From contig NZ_VTEH01000004.1 in NCBI RefSeq assembly GCF_008180615.1, forward strand, positions 86,329-150,328: DNA of 64,000 bases, written 5' to 3'. Positions within the stretch are counted from its first letter, which is position 1; each line of letters begins with the position of its first letter. Below are positions 44,501-53,297 of the stretch, one piece after another. The position numbers were made by a program, and so were the translations under genes. The notes below the pieces were generated by a model that worked only from the letters and a program-made list of their open reading frames with translations, had not been told where the DNA came from and searched no databases. Origin of the DNA: Rossellomorea vietnamensis (GTDB taxonomy: Bacteria; Bacillota; Bacilli; Bacillales; Bacillaceae_B).

Positions 44501-45530
44501 AATTACTTCGTTCGTCAGATTCTGGATCATTTTGAACAAGAGGGTCCAATTCACTTTTTGACACTTCAAGATGACTCTTCAGAGTGGCTTTTACTTCTTC
44601 CAAAGCTGTTTCGTCTAAAGCGTAGTAGTAAACACCATCGATGTAATCATCCTGGCCTTCCAAAGTAACCGGATCAATTTTCACTTTACCGCTCGTACCA
44701 TACTTCAAGAATGATTTCATTTCTGAAAAAGGAATATCTGTAGCCATGTTGTCGCCGATTGCTTCAATGACTTCATCATATTTGGAGATACCGCCTGCAG
44801 TAGTTGCCTTTTTCATGATAGCCTGCAGAACTTCTTGCTGTCTTTTTCCTCTTTCGATATCATTATCCTGTTTACGTGTGCGTGCATAAGCAAGTGCTTC
44901 CTCTCCATCCAATGTTTGTTCTCCAGGATCAAGTTGGATGGCGCCTTGTTCGTCCTTGGAATTTTGTTCGGTAATCTCATAAGGTACATCCACTTCAATG
45001 CCGTTGAGCGCATCAATTACGTCAATGAAGGCATGAAAGTTCATCTTGACATAATAATCCACTGGAATATCAAACAGGTTCTCAACTGTCTCAATGGTTG
45101 CTTTTGGTCCTCCAAAGGCATGGGCATGGTTAATCTTTGTATTGTACCCCACTTCAGGGATGTAAGTATAGGAGTCACGGGGAATGCTGACTAATTTAAC
45201 CGACTTAGTATCATTATTCAATGTGGCAAGCATTAATGCGTCGGAACGTGTGGTATCCCCAAAGTCTCTAGTTTCACTCTCGTCTACACCAATAAATAGA
45301 ATCGATACGTTATCGATATTCGGATCAACTTTTTCATCTCTCAAGGCGGATTTATCTCTTCCGTCTACCTCGTTATATGAACCGCTTAAAGCTTCTTCGG
45401 CCTTTTTATATAAATATGTCCCATATACGGTAAGGGATAAAGTGATAAGCAGCAGAGGGATGATTAAGAAAAAGATAATTCTTCTGCGGCGCTTTTTCTT
45501 CCTTTGTGATTTTATATCAATTCTATCCAT
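44499..45530 (-). CDS. LytR-CpsA-Psr family ligase (TagU/YwtF-like)
   Basis: 343 residues: a basic cytosolic tip (KKKRRRR), one membrane helix (about 19-43), and an extracytoplasmic LCP domain. The motifs are DTTRSDALMLATL, SIPRDSY, KINHAHAFGG and YARTRKQDNDIERGKRQQEV, which hold the Arg/Asp residues that bind the polyprenyl diphosphate substrate. LCP enzymes transfer wall polymers from undecaprenyl diphosphate to peptidoglycan. Here it could attach the polymer initiated by the adjacent TagO-type enzyme and pyruvylated by CsaB. AAAGGAG is present upstream of the ATG at a slightly long distance. Confidence 0.9.
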   Translation of the reverse strand: MDRIDIKSQRKKKRRRRIIFFLIIPLLLITLSLTVYGTYLYKKAEEALSGSYNEVDGRDKSALRDEKVDPNIDNVSILFIGVDESETRDFGDTTRSDALMLATLNNDTKSVKLVSIPRDSYTYIPEVGYNTKINHAHAFGGPKATIETVENLFDIPVDYYVKMNFHAFIDVIDALNGIEVDVPYEITEQNSKDEQGAIQLDPGEQTLDGEEALAYARTRKQDNDIERGKRQQEVLQAIMKKATTAGGISKYDEVIEAIGDNMATDIPFSEMKSFLKYGTSGKVKIDPVTLEGQDDYIDGVYYYALDETALEEVKATLKSHLEVSKSELDPLVQNDPESDERSN

Positions 45531-45774
45531 ATTTTATGTTTTGCTCCTTTGCTGACTTAAATTTATCATCTACAAAACAGTAAGACTTTAAGTGTTGAAT
45601 TTCCCAGTTTTTTTCGACAATTAACACTAAGGTTTATTGTACTATTTATAGTATAGTTACGTAAAATAAATTTTTTATTACAATTTGTTTCATAGTGGTG
45701 ATAATTATATTTTATGCCCATTCAATTGGTGGAAGAATGAGCATTCAAAAAATATATTAGTTTGCAGGAGGGAT

Positions 45775-45840
45775 ATGATGGAACCATTCGCAAAATTATT
45801 ACTAATCGTTGAGTGGTTCTTAAGTTGTCTGATTATTTGA
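45775..45840 (+). CDS. Possible 21-aa hydrophobic peptide
   Basis: MMEPFAKLLLIVEWFLSCLI plus one residue, preceded by GCAGGAGGGAT, an excellent ribosome binding site at good spacing. The peptide is a single hydrophobic helix, as in small membrane peptides or type I toxin-like peptides. There is no recognised antitoxin RNA and no homologue is known to me. It lies alone in the 379-bp gap between the LCP and yvyE genes, where nothing else is seen. Confidence 0.35.
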   Translation: MMEPFAKLLLIVEWFLSCLII

Positions 45841-45909
45841 TTTTAAAAAGAAGACCGTTTATGTCATTTTCGGAGGTTTACCGGATGCACTGCAATTGGC
45901 TTTTTATGG

Positions 45910-46542
45910 TTATGCATTTTCTTCTAGATACTCCGGTTCTCCTGCCGTAATTACTCCCTGTCCATTGGTCAACTCAGTCATCCACTCGACAAATTCCTCT
46001 TTCTTATCTTCTTCGACATACGTCTCGATTTCGACAGTGTCGAGGTAGTGGATTTCCTTCAAAGGATAATTCGACGTCCGCACTTCGTTTTCGACTTTTC
46101 CGAGCAAGGTATATTCGATTTTAGTCTTCATCACCCGCATCAGGGTTCTTTTGACAATGCCAACCGCGTTAAGTCCCTCTGAGACAGATTTACCGTAGGC
46201 TCTGATCAAACCTCCTGCCCCAAGCTTGATTCCGCCAAAATAACGTGTGACAACGACGACAGTGTCTTTCAAGTCACGCTTCTTAAGAACCTCCAGCATC
46301 GGTACTCCTGCGGTGCCGCTCGGCTCACCGTCATCGTTGGCTTTTTGTATAAGATTATGTTCGCCGATCATATAGGCAGAACAGTTATGGTTCGCGTTCC
46401 AATGTTCTTTTTTAATGGTATTTATGAATTCCTGGGCTTCTTCTTCAGATTCTGCCCTTTTTATATGAGCGATGAAGCGGGAGCGTTCTATGTTGATTTC
46501 GTGCTGTCCGGCTTCTTTCACAGTCAGATACTTCTGCAACAA
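45910..46542 (-). CDS. yvyE: YvyE/YigZ family protein (IMPACT domain)
   Basis: About 210 residues with the N-terminal UPF0029/IMPACT domain: EINIERSRFIAHI, HNCSAYMIG, NDDGEPSGTAGVPML, VVVVTRYFGGIKLGAGGLIRAY, followed by a C-terminal ferredoxin-like domain. The family is widely conserved and probably linked to translation, but its bacterial function is not settled. I prefer TTG 46542: AGAGGAG then has a seven-base spacing and the protein begins MLQKYLTVK, like other family members. ATG 46548 leaves only one base after the ribosome binding site. Confidence 0.85.
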   Translation of the reverse strand: MLQKYLTVKEAGQHEINIERSRFIAHIKRAESEEEAQEFINTIKKEHWNANHNCSAYMIGEHNLIQKANDDGEPSGTAGVPMLEVLKKRDLKDTVVVVTRYFGGIKLGAGGLIRAYGKSVSEGLNAVGIVKRTLMRVMKTKIEYTLLGKVENEVRTSNYPLKEIHYLDTVEIETYVEEDKKEEFVEWMTELTNGQGVITAGEPEYLEENA

Positions 46543-46688
46543 AATCATTCTCCTCTCGTAGGGTTTATCTATGGTAAAATCGGGTATTGTTCATAATTCG
46601 ACAAAAACAGCTTAATCTCTATTCTACTATACGAGAAGAGACAAAGCATTAATATTGTGTGTGTGCTTTAGTGCTTTAAAGTACGAAG

Positions 46689-46701
46689 AGGGACTGTCCC
46701 T
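46689..46701. repeat. GGGACTGTCCC palindromic repeat
   Basis: AGGGACTGTCCCT, flanked by GCTTTA/GTGCT-type sequence. The same core occurs three more times at 55057-55154, so it is a dispersed intergenic repeat. Confidence 0.75.
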
Positions 46702-46774
46702 TTTTTTGCTTTAGAGTGCTAAAGCGGTACAGGGTAATATGTAACGAAATTTTAATATCCGACAAAATATGACA

Positions 46775-46783
46775 TGGTATAAT
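46775..46783 (+). promoter_or_regulatory. Extended -10 promoter of degS
   Basis: TGGTATAAT matches the TGnTATAAT extended -10 element, with no good -35. It lies about 250 bp ahead of the degS start. Confidence 0.6.
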
Positions 46784-47031
46784 AGATGTGCCTTTAGATG
46801 CTATTCAAGCAAAAATATGCCTAGATGAATAAAGGAATTTACTTATTACTGTTGAATTCTTACACTAACCGATTAAAACGGGGAAAGCTATATAGTAAAT
46901 TGGATTCAGAAGCAGATGTGCAGTATGTGTCTTTTTATCTAAATTTGGCCTTTGTGCCGACTTTTAACTATTTTGAAATAGTGATGAAATATATTCCATG
47001 TACAATAGGCTTGGTATTAAGGAGGGTCCCC

Positions 47032-48174
47032 GTGTCTATTAGAAAGGTGAACACCAAGATGCTGGATAATATCTTAGAGCAGATGATCGACACGGTCGGC
47101 CGCAGTAAAAGTGATGTTTTTGAAATCGGCGAACAGTGTCGACAGGATTATGAATCAATAACAGAAGAATTGAAAGTGATTAGAGAGTCAGTATTCAAGG
47201 TCATCCAAGAAGGTGATGATCTTGAGAGGAAATCCAGGTTTGCTAGGAAAAGGCTCTCAGAAGTCAGCCAGCACTTTCAGGATTTCTCTGAAGAGCAGGT
47301 AAGGGAAGCTTATGAGCAGGCGCATGATCTGCAGATGAAGCTTTCCCTGAACAGACAGACAGAGGCCAGGCTCCGGGAACGCCGGGATGATATTGAGCGG
47401 CGCATCAAGAATCTTCAGGATACGATCGACCGTGCCGAACAGTTGAATTCGCAAATCTCGGTTGTGCTCAATTATCTGAGCAGTGACCTTAAGCAGATGG
47501 GTGCTGCCCTGGAGGATGCAAAAGAAAAGCATGATTTTGGGCTGCAGATCATTGAAGCGCAGGAAGAAGAGCGTAAGAAGCTGTCCCGGGAAATTCATGA
47601 CGGTCCTGCTCAGATGCTGGCGAATGTGCTCCTGAGATCGGATCTGATTGACAGGGTATACCGTGAGAGCGGTCCTGAAGCGGCTTTAGGAGAGATCAAG
47701 GATCTGAAAACCATGGTCCGATCCGCGCTATATGAAGTCCGCAGGATCATTTATGACCTAAGGCCGATGGCACTGGATGACTTAGGATTGGTTCCGACCC
47801 TCACAAAATACTTAAGTACTATCGAAGAGTATCATATGAGTACTTCCATCAGGTTTGTGAACGTCGGGCAGGTCAAAAGGCTGCCATCCAAGTATGAAGT
47901 CGCGCTCTTCAGGCTCATCCAGGAATCAGTGCAAAATGCTCTGAAGCATGCTGAAGCGAAGGAGATCAAAGTGAAGCTGGAGATTTCCAAAAGCAAAGTA
48001 ACAGTTATCATAAAAGATAACGGAAAAGGGTTCAACGCTAAAGAGAAGAAAAGCGGATCCTTTGGAATCATGGGAATGAGAGAACGGGTGGAGCTCCTTG
48101 AAGGGGAGATGAGCATCGATTCAAAAGCCGGCTCAGGTACCGTCATTCTTGTTCAGGTTCCATTAACAGCATAA
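47032..48174 (+). CDS. degS: Sensor histidine kinase DegS
   Basis: 380-residue soluble cytoplasmic kinase. Start GTG 47032 is chosen because AAGGAGGG lies just upstream. With it the phosphorylated His in REIHDGPAQ is residue 189, the position known in Bacillus subtilis DegS. An upstream frame to 46825 has no ribosome binding site and encodes unrelated sequence. Domains are an N-terminal coiled-coil sensor (about 20-175), the HisKA_3 dimerisation/phosphoacceptor region with RRIIYDLRPMALDDLG, and a HATPase_c domain with NALKHAEA, DNGKGF and GIMGMRERV. DegS phosphorylates DegU, encoded next, to control exoenzymes, motility and biofilm genes. Confidence 0.95.
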   Translation: MSIRKVNTKMLDNILEQMIDTVGRSKSDVFEIGEQCRQDYESITEELKVIRESVFKVIQEGDDLERKSRFARKRLSEVSQHFQDFSEEQVREAYEQAHDLQMKLSLNRQTEARLRERRDDIERRIKNLQDTIDRAEQLNSQISVVLNYLSSDLKQMGAALEDAKEKHDFGLQIIEAQEEERKKLSREIHDGPAQMLANVLLRSDLIDRVYRESGPEAALGEIKDLKTMVRSALYEVRRIIYDLRPMALDDLGLVPTLTKYLSTIEEYHMSTSIRFVNVGQVKRLPSKYEVALFRLIQESVQNALKHAEAKEIKVKLEISKSKVTVIIKDNGKGFNAKEKKSGSFGIMGMRERVELLEGEMSIDSKAGSGTVILVQVPLTA

Positions 48175-48206
48175 ATTTTTTCTCGTACACATAGGGGGGC
48201 GAAATC

Positions 48207-48884
48207 ATGGCAACGAACATTGTCATTATAGACGATCATCAGTTATTTCGTGAAGGGGTCAAACGCATCTTAGAATTCGAACCAAGTTTTAACGTACTGG
48301 CAGAGGGAGATGACGGTTCTCAAGCCATTCGATTGGTTGAGGAACATCATCCTGATGTGGTATTGATGGACATCAATATGCCGGAAACTAACGGTGTTGA
48401 AGCCACAGCGCAGCTGGTGAAGAAGCATCCGGATACAAAGGTGATCATTCTTTCCATCCATGATGATGAAAATTATGTGAGCCACGCGTTGAAAACAGGT
48501 GCATTGGGATACCTTCTTAAAGAAATGGATTCCGAAGCTTTGGTTGAAGCTGTGAAGGTTGTTGCTGCAGGAGGTTCTTATATTCATCCTAAGGTCACGC
48601 ACAACTTGATCAACGACTACCGCCGTCTGGCGAATTCCCAGGATACAGGCGGTTTCAAACAAACAGAAGTAAGGCGCCCTCTTCATCTGCTGACGCGCCG
48701 CGAGTGTGAAGTGCTTCAGATGCTTGCAGACGGCAAAAGCAACCGTGGGATTGGTGAAGCATTGTATATCAGTGAGAAGACGGTTAAAAATCACGTGAGT
48801 AATATTCTTCAGAAAATGAGTGTGAATGACCGTACTCAGGCTGTTGTTACTGGGATTAAGAATGGCTGGGTAGAGGTTAGATAA
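48207..48884 (+). CDS. degU: Response regulator DegU
   Basis: 225 residues: a receiver domain with Asp55 in [10 protein letters not shown] as the phosphorylation site, and a LuxR/NarL-type helix-turn-helix at the C-terminus ([28 protein letters not shown] with SEKTVKNHV). It is 32 bp after degS in the same operon, with a GGGGGGC ribosome binding site. In relatives DegU-P activates secreted proteases, so it is a candidate regulator of the subtilases in this window; that link is inference. Confidence 0.96.
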   Translation: MATNIVIIDDHQLFREGVKRILEFEPSFNVLAEGDDGSQAIRLVEEHHPDVVLMDINMPETNGVEATAQLVKKHPDTKVIILSIHDDENYVSHALKTGALGYLLKEMDSEALVEAVKVVAAGGSYIHPKVTHNLINDYRRLANSQDTGGFKQTEVRRPLHLLTRRECEVLQMLADGKSNRGIGEALYISEKTVKNHVSNILQKMSVNDRTQAVVTGIKNGWVEVR

Positions 48885-48891
48885 CTTGAGA

Positions 48892-48920
48892 GCGGGTCCT
48901 TTATTGGGCTCGTTTTTTTG
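48892..48920 (+). terminator. Weak terminator after degU
   Basis: GAGC/CC pair with GG/GCTC in an imperfect stem, followed by a GTTTTTTT run. Confidence 0.5.
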
Positions 48921-48933
48921 TTGTTTTGTTTGT

Positions 48934-49080
48934 GACCAAAGCAGTTTGATCTTCGTACATGAGTAGGTGGGAAATCGGTGCTCGAGACCGAAGCTTAGGG
49001 CATGTGCGGCATGAGTGTGGGGGAAATCGCGGTGCGAGACCAAAGTTGTGGACACATTATAAATGAGTGGATGGAAAAAT
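48934..49080. repeat. 52-bp imperfect tandem repeat
   Basis: Marker words recur at exactly 52-bp steps: GACC[AG]AAG at 48934, 48986 and 49038, and ATGAGT at 48959, 49011 and 49063. About 2.7 diverged copies, noncoding. Confidence 0.75.
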
Positions 49081-49150
49081 TAAGCTAAAAAGATAAATCT
49101 AGATGATTATAGGGCAACTAAGAGCAAATACCATGCTAAAAATTCTGAAG

Positions 49151-49334
49151 CGCGGGGGATTATACATAAACGAGATCCAGAATTAGTGAATCCGAGCAAT
49201 TAAACGGAATTCATAATCCTTAGTGAGCGGGTTATACATATATACGAGCGCTTTATTCATGTTTATGAGCGGGATATACAGTTATACGATCGAACTATGC
49301 ATAAATGCGAGCGAAAATCAGAGAATACGAGCGG
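49151..49334. repeat. Degenerate 21-bp tandem repeats (GAGCG...TATAC)
   Basis: GAGCG-like words start at 49225, 49246, 49267, 49288 (GATCG), 49309 and 49329, and looser copies extend back to 49151. The unit resembles GAGCGGGTTATACATATATAC. No start codon or ribosome binding site opens the frame. The gap 48885-49466 contains no supported gene. Confidence 0.75.
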
Positions 49335-49387
49335 AGGGCTACACCTCCAAGCGGGTGACCGTCACTGATTAGTTTTTTAAAAGAAAA

Positions 49388-49430
49388 TAAGCCAGGACAC
49401 GTTCCCTTGCGAGCGGCTCCTGGCTTTTAT
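49388..49430 (-). terminator. Terminator after the chemotaxis receptor gene
   Basis: AAGCCAGGA pairs with TCCTGGCTT across a long loop, with T-rich DNA following on the minus strand. Confidence 0.7.
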
Positions 49431-49466
49431 GTCAGAAATAAACTGCTGGTATTTCTTAATCGTATT

Positions 49467-51158
49467 TTAAAACTTAAATCTTTCGAGCTGCTCCTGCAAA
49501 TCTTGAGCCAGCTTGCTCAGTGACTCTGCGGAAGCTGTGATTTCTTCCATAGAAGCGGATTGTTCTTCGGCTAATCCAGCTACCGTTTGGGTGCGGGCGG
49601 AAGCATTTTCCGAGATGGAACTGAAGGCTTCAAAGGAGGCTGAAACCTGCTGTGCGCTTGCGGCCATCTGCTCGGATACGCCGGTTACTTCTTGAACCTG
49701 GCTGGCTACATTTTGAGCAGATTCGAGGATATCTTTAAACGTTTTGCCGGTATGTTCAATAAGTTCGACACCGGTGTTCACATCCTCTGTAACCTGGTTC
49801 ATCTGGTCGACTGTCGTAAGAGTGTCAGCCTGGATGGAGTGAATCAGGCTCGTGATCTGCTGTGCTGAGTTGTTGGACTCTTCGGCCAGCTTTCTGACTT
49901 CATCAGCAACGACGGCAAATCCTTTGCCATGTTCACCTGCGCGTGCAGCTTCAATGGCAGCATTCAGTGCCAGGAGATTCGTCTGTGAAGAGATGTTAGT
50001 AATGGCGGCCACGATATTTTCGATTTCTTTCGAACGGTCGTCCAATTTCTTGATGGCATGAGCTGTTTTGCTCACATTCTCTTCTATGGTTCTCATCTGG
50101 CTGAGAGCTTGTGTGATATTATCCTCACCTGTCTGCGATTTTTGAGAGGTTTCATCGGATGATTTTGCCACAGAAGCGGACGTGTTAGCGATCAGTTGGA
50201 TGCCGCCGGCGACTTCAGTGATAGCTTGAGTGCTCTCTTGAACTTGTCTGAGCTGATGTTCTCCTCCCGATGCAATTTCATCGACGGAAGCAGAAACCTG
50301 CTGTGTTGCTGTATTAGTTTGTGCAGCGCTGGCAAGTAATTGCTCAGAGGATGCAGCCACATTTTCACTCGCCTGATGAACGGACTGCAAAAGAGATTTC
50401 AGGTTGTGTGACATTTTATTGAAGGATTTTGTCAGAACAGCAACTTCATCCTTGGATTTTATTTCAAGTTCCTCAACATTTAAGTTCCCCTCGGCAATTT
50501 GCTGTGCAAGATGGGAAAGCTTTGATAAAGGCTGGATTCTTTTGAACAGAATGATGAATGTTGTAATAACCGAAGCCAGTACAAGGACGGCAGAAGCGAT
50601 CATAATTATGTAGCTTGTCATAACCTTGTTTGCGGCTTGATCGACTTTATTCCCGGTCCACTTATCCAAACCGGACTCGAATTGTTCTAGTGGTTTGGCG
50701 ATCATTTCTTTTCCATTATCATACTGGCTGCCGAAGACAAGTGACCTGGCAAGTGTCAAATCTCCATTTTTTACATACTCTATCGCTTCTTCTTCCAAAG
50801 CCACGAGGGTGTTTGATTTTTGCTGTGCTTCTTCTACCAGCTTCAATAGCGAGGCTGGTACATTTATTTGCTGAAATTCAGCGACAACTTTATCCCTTGT
50901 TTTTGTTTCATTGACTTCTTCCATGTAATTATCATAGAATTCTGTTTCTCCATACTGGGTATAAGCCCGTACCTGATTTGTTAAATAATCAGAAGCAGCT
51001 TGAAGTTCTACAGATAATTCGGATGATCTCTTTTCAAGCTCCATCGCTGCGTTTTGATTCTCCAGGCTGCTATCCAATGAATAGATACTCCATGCCAGAA
51101 AAATGAATAGAACAGTAATCCCGATAGCGGTGCGTTTCAATAATGTGTTTATTTTCAT
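49467..51158 (-). CDS. Methyl-accepting chemotaxis protein
   Basis: 563-residue transmembrane receptor. Membrane helix 1 (about 9-28) and helix 2 (about 180-203) flank an extracytoplasmic, mostly helical sensor domain of the four-helix-bundle kind. A HAMP domain (about 205-257) and a long MCP signalling domain follow, with the hairpin tip [49 protein letters not shown] 51158 is used because AAGGAG is eight bases upstream; a longer frame to 51194 lacks a site. The ligand cannot be told from sequence. It is a single-gene unit. Confidence 0.92.
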   Translation of the reverse strand: MKINTLLKRTAIGITVLFIFLAWSIYSLDSSLENQNAAMELEKRSSELSVELQAASDYLTNQVRAYTQYGETEFYDNYMEEVNETKTRDKVVAEFQQINVPASLLKLVEEAQQKSNTLVALEEEAIEYVKNGDLTLARSLVFGSQYDNGKEMIAKPLEQFESGLDKWTGNKVDQAANKVMTSYIIMIASAVLVLASVITTFIILFKRIQPLSKLSHLAQQIAEGNLNVEELEIKSKDEVAVLTKSFNKMSHNLKSLLQSVHQASENVAASSEQLLASAAQTNTATQQVSASVDEIASGGEHQLRQVQESTQAITEVAGGIQLIANTSASVAKSSDETSQKSQTGEDNITQALSQMRTIEENVSKTAHAIKKLDDRSKEIENIVAAITNISSQTNLLALNAAIEAARAGEHGKGFAVVADEVRKLAEESNNSAQQITSLIHSIQADTLTTVDQMNQVTEDVNTGVELIEHTGKTFKDILESAQNVASQVQEVTGVSEQMAASAQQVSASFEAFSSISENASARTQTVAGLAEEQSASMEEITASAESLSKLAQDLQEQLERFKF

Positions 51159-51324
51159 GTTTTCGTCTCCTTTTCTAGGTTGCAATGTAGCCACTATTTT
51201 AATATCGGTTTTGAAATCAGAAAGTTAATGAGAGTTGTTGTTTTCTTTGAAGAGGCTTAGTGATTAAAAAGAGGAAGCGGTCTAATCAGCCCGGATAGGG
51301 GAATGTTGCGATGAGTGAAATTCA

Positions 51325-51356
51325 AAAAAAAGGCTGCTCCTGATAAGGCGCAGCCT
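51325..51356 (-). terminator. Terminator after treR
   Basis: AGGCTGC pairs with GCAGCCT, and on the minus strand the stem is followed by eight T residues. Confidence 0.8.
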
Positions 51357-51361
51357 GTTCA

Positions 51362-52081
51362 TCAATGCTTTCTGCGGGCAAAGTCAACGAAACGAAACTT
51401 ATCGAGCCTGTGCCGGGATTCTGTGTATTGAAAGAGAGTCGTATCTTCAAGGTGTACATAGTTTTTGACGACAACCACATGGTCATAGCCGGACAGGTCC
51501 AGGTAGGAGCGGTCTTCTTCTGTACACTGTTCGACGACGATTTCTTTTTTGGCATAGGAGATTGGAAGCTTCAATTCGTTCTCCAGGTATTCATAGATGG
51601 ATTTCTCGCAGATTTCCTTGGTCAGGAGAGGGACATTCTTTTTTAAAAAGAAGTCTTTATCCAATATGATGCGCTCTCCTTTAATATTTCGGGCACGGAC
51701 GACCTTCCATACTTCATCATCCAGCTGGCATCCGAGCTGGTGGGCAAGGGTTTTATCAGGTTTGATCAGGCCGAAGTCATAGACAATTGTTTGCGATTCG
51801 CCCCCGAGCGAGCCTTGGAGTTCCTTGAAGCTGACGAGCCCCGATATGGGAAAGCTTAATTTTGATACATCTAGCACTAGCGACCCTTTTCCGCGGAGTT
51901 TTTGGATGAATCCGCGCTGTGAGAGGAGGGTGAGTGCTTTTCGTATCGTTTCCCGGGAAGTCTCGTAGAACTCAGAAAGTTCATTTTCAGATGGAAGTGT
52001 TTCGTTTGCGGGGAAGGTCCCATCCTGGATTTTATCTGCAAGTTCCTGGTAAATCTGCATATATTTATTGTTTTTTGTCAT
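51362..52081 (-). CDS. treR: Trehalose operon repressor TreR (GntR family)
   Basis: 239 residues: an N-terminal winged helix (LPSENELSEFYETSRETIRKALTLLSQRGFIQKLRGKGS) and a C-terminal UTRA effector domain. The sequence is TreR-like throughout, notably FPISGLVSFKELQ, LDKDFFL..NVPLLTKEICE, SISYEYLE-like blocks and the C-terminal LFQYTESRHRLDKFRFVDFARR. In Bacillus subtilis TreR is released by trehalose-6-phosphate. Its operators are found ahead of treP at 58623-58667. Unlike the usual treP-treA-treR order, a lipoprotein gene and a repeat array separate it from treA. Confidence 0.95.
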   Translation of the reverse strand: MTKNNKYMQIYQELADKIQDGTFPANETLPSENELSEFYETSRETIRKALTLLSQRGFIQKLRGKGSLVLDVSKLSFPISGLVSFKELQGSLGGESQTIVYDFGLIKPDKTLAHQLGCQLDDEVWKVVRARNIKGERIILDKDFFLKKNVPLLTKEICEKSIYEYLENELKLPISYAKKEIVVEQCTEEDRSYLDLSGYDHVVVVKNYVHLEDTTLFQYTESRHRLDKFRFVDFARRKH

Positions 52082-52129
52082 AATATCACCATATTTAGTT
52101 TACCATACTCCGGTAATTTCAATAAGAGG

Positions 52130-52159
52130 TTGAGAGTTTTGGGATTTTTCAGGTAAAAT
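52130..52159 (+). promoter_or_regulatory. Candidate promoter of the small lipoprotein
   Basis: TTGAGA at 52130-52135 and TAAAAT at 52154-52159 with an 18-bp spacer. Transcription would start just ahead of the gene. Confidence 0.5.
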
Positions 52160-52194
52160 GGAGTTATCGCATATTTTAGAAAAGGGTGAAGGAT

Positions 52195-52779
52195 TTGACT
52201 ACACAGCTTTGGAAAAAATTCATGATAGGTCTTGGGGTAAGCAGTCTCCTGCTGGCAGGTTGCAGCAATAATGAGGGTGCGGACGAAACGGACAAGCCTG
52301 AAGAGAATACAGAAGAGCAGGCTGAGGAAGCTGATGCTGAAGATCAAACAACGGCATTGCTGGAAGAAACGTCAGAGCTGAAAGAGGCTGAGGATGTTCC
52401 GGAAGAGGAAAAACAAGCGATTCTGGATGCATTTAACGAATATATTGAGTCATTCAATGATGAAGATGTTGAAAGATATATGGCTTCTCTATCCGAAACT
52501 CCAGTGAACTTCGATCTGGAAAAGGAAGAAGAGGCAGTAAACAATATTTTCTCTAAGCTGGATGTGAGAAGAGAAGCTTCCAATGTGAAGATAGTAAACT
52601 ACTCTGGTAAAAAAGCAGATGTTTACGCTGATCTGGAAGTTGTCACTTCAGACCCTGAAAGTGACAGGGAAGCTACGACGACTGGTAAGCAGCTGACGAT
52701 TTTCCAGAAGACGGATGATGGCTGGAAGGTTTCAATGATTAAAGTGAAGCAGAATGTTGAACAGTCTGCTGAGGAATAG
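52195..52779 (+). CDS. Acidic lipoprotein with a SnoaL/NTF2-like C-terminal domain
   Basis: About 194 residues. The signal ends in the lipobox LLLAGC, giving a lipidated membrane-anchored protein. A very acidic Glu/Asp-rich linker follows (about 25-75), then a folded domain (about 80-190). Its helix-strand pattern (AILDAFNEYIESFNDEDVERYMASLS ... ADVYADLEVVT ... LTIFQKTDDGWKVSMIKV) resembles NTF2/SnoaL-like folds. The function is unknown. AAAGGG is eight bases before TTG 52195. A GTG at 52186 in the same frame would sit on top of it. Confidence 0.75.
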   Translation: MTTQLWKKFMIGLGVSSLLLAGCSNNEGADETDKPEENTEEQAEEADAEDQTTALLEETSELKEAEDVPEEEKQAILDAFNEYIESFNDEDVERYMASLSETPVNFDLEKEEEAVNNIFSKLDVRREASNVKIVNYSGKKADVYADLEVVTSDPESDREATTTGKQLTIFQKTDDGWKVSMIKVKQNVEQSAEE

Positions 52780-52801
52780 GTTATGGAAGTGTTACTAGAT
52801 T

Positions 52802-52835
52802 AAAGAGACTCGTCTATTGGCGGGTCTTTTTGTTT
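52802..52835 (+). terminator. Terminator after the lipoprotein
   Basis: AAGAGACTCG pairs with CGGGTCTTTT imperfectly, followed by TGTTTTG. Confidence 0.6.
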
Positions 52836-52895
52836 TGTTTATATTTCGTTTGGGAGCGAGTGCATTTGCGTCGACTTTTGTATGGGGCTCGGGTT

Positions 52896-53217
52896 GCTTT
52901 GGTTGGGAAGGGGTGCTTTTAGAGGAGATATGTATGAAGTTGGAGCAGCTTCGGTCGGGAGGGGATGCTGTTTCGAGGAGATGTTTACGAAGTGAGGGCA
53001 GCTTCGGCCGGGAAGGGTTGCTTTTCCGATGACATGTGTATGAAGTGGGGGCAGCTTCGGCCGGGAAGGGTTGCTTTTCCGATGACATGTGTATGAAGTG
53101 GGGGCAGCTTCGGCCGGGAAGGGGTGCTTTTCCGAGGAGATATGTATGAAGTTGGGGCTACTTCGGTTGGGAAGGGGTGCTTTTCCGAGAACATCTGTAT
53201 GAAGTACAGAAGCTTCA
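52896..53217. repeat. 53-bp tandem repeat array (about six copies)
   Basis: The word GCTTCGG (with variants) occurs at 52896, 52948, 53001, 53054, 53107, 53160 and 53212, a period of 52-53 bp. The copies at 53001 and 53054 are nearly identical. A 53-bp period shifts frame each copy, so open frames across this region are artefacts. Confidence 0.9.
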
Positions 53218-53261
53218 GCCATTACTGAAATCCAGAACTAGATGGGGGTTATTTCTAAACA

Positions 53262-53288
53262 AAAAAACACCCGCTGAAAATCAGCGGG
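53262..53288 (-). terminator. Terminator after treA
   Basis: CCCGCTGA pairs with TCAGCGGG across AAA, and GTGTTTTTTTG follows on the minus strand. Confidence 0.88.
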
Positions 53289-53297
53289 CACCTCAAT

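Noticed and set aside
46825..47031. Longer N-terminus of DegS
   Set aside because: No ribosome binding site at 46825. GTG 47032 has AAGGAGG and puts the phosphorylated His at residue 189 as in B. subtilis DegS.
48270..49055. 261-residue frame opposite degU
   Set aside because: Antisense shadow of the well-supported degU gene, with no ribosome binding site and no coherent domain.
49204..49380. Heptad-repeat protein gene
   Set aside because: The frame is preceded by a stop and has no start codon with a ribosome binding site. It is kept only as a repeat.
52795..53222. Several open frames encoding Pro/Ser-rich proteins
   Set aside because: They arise from the 53-bp repeat array, shift between frames and lack ribosome binding sites.
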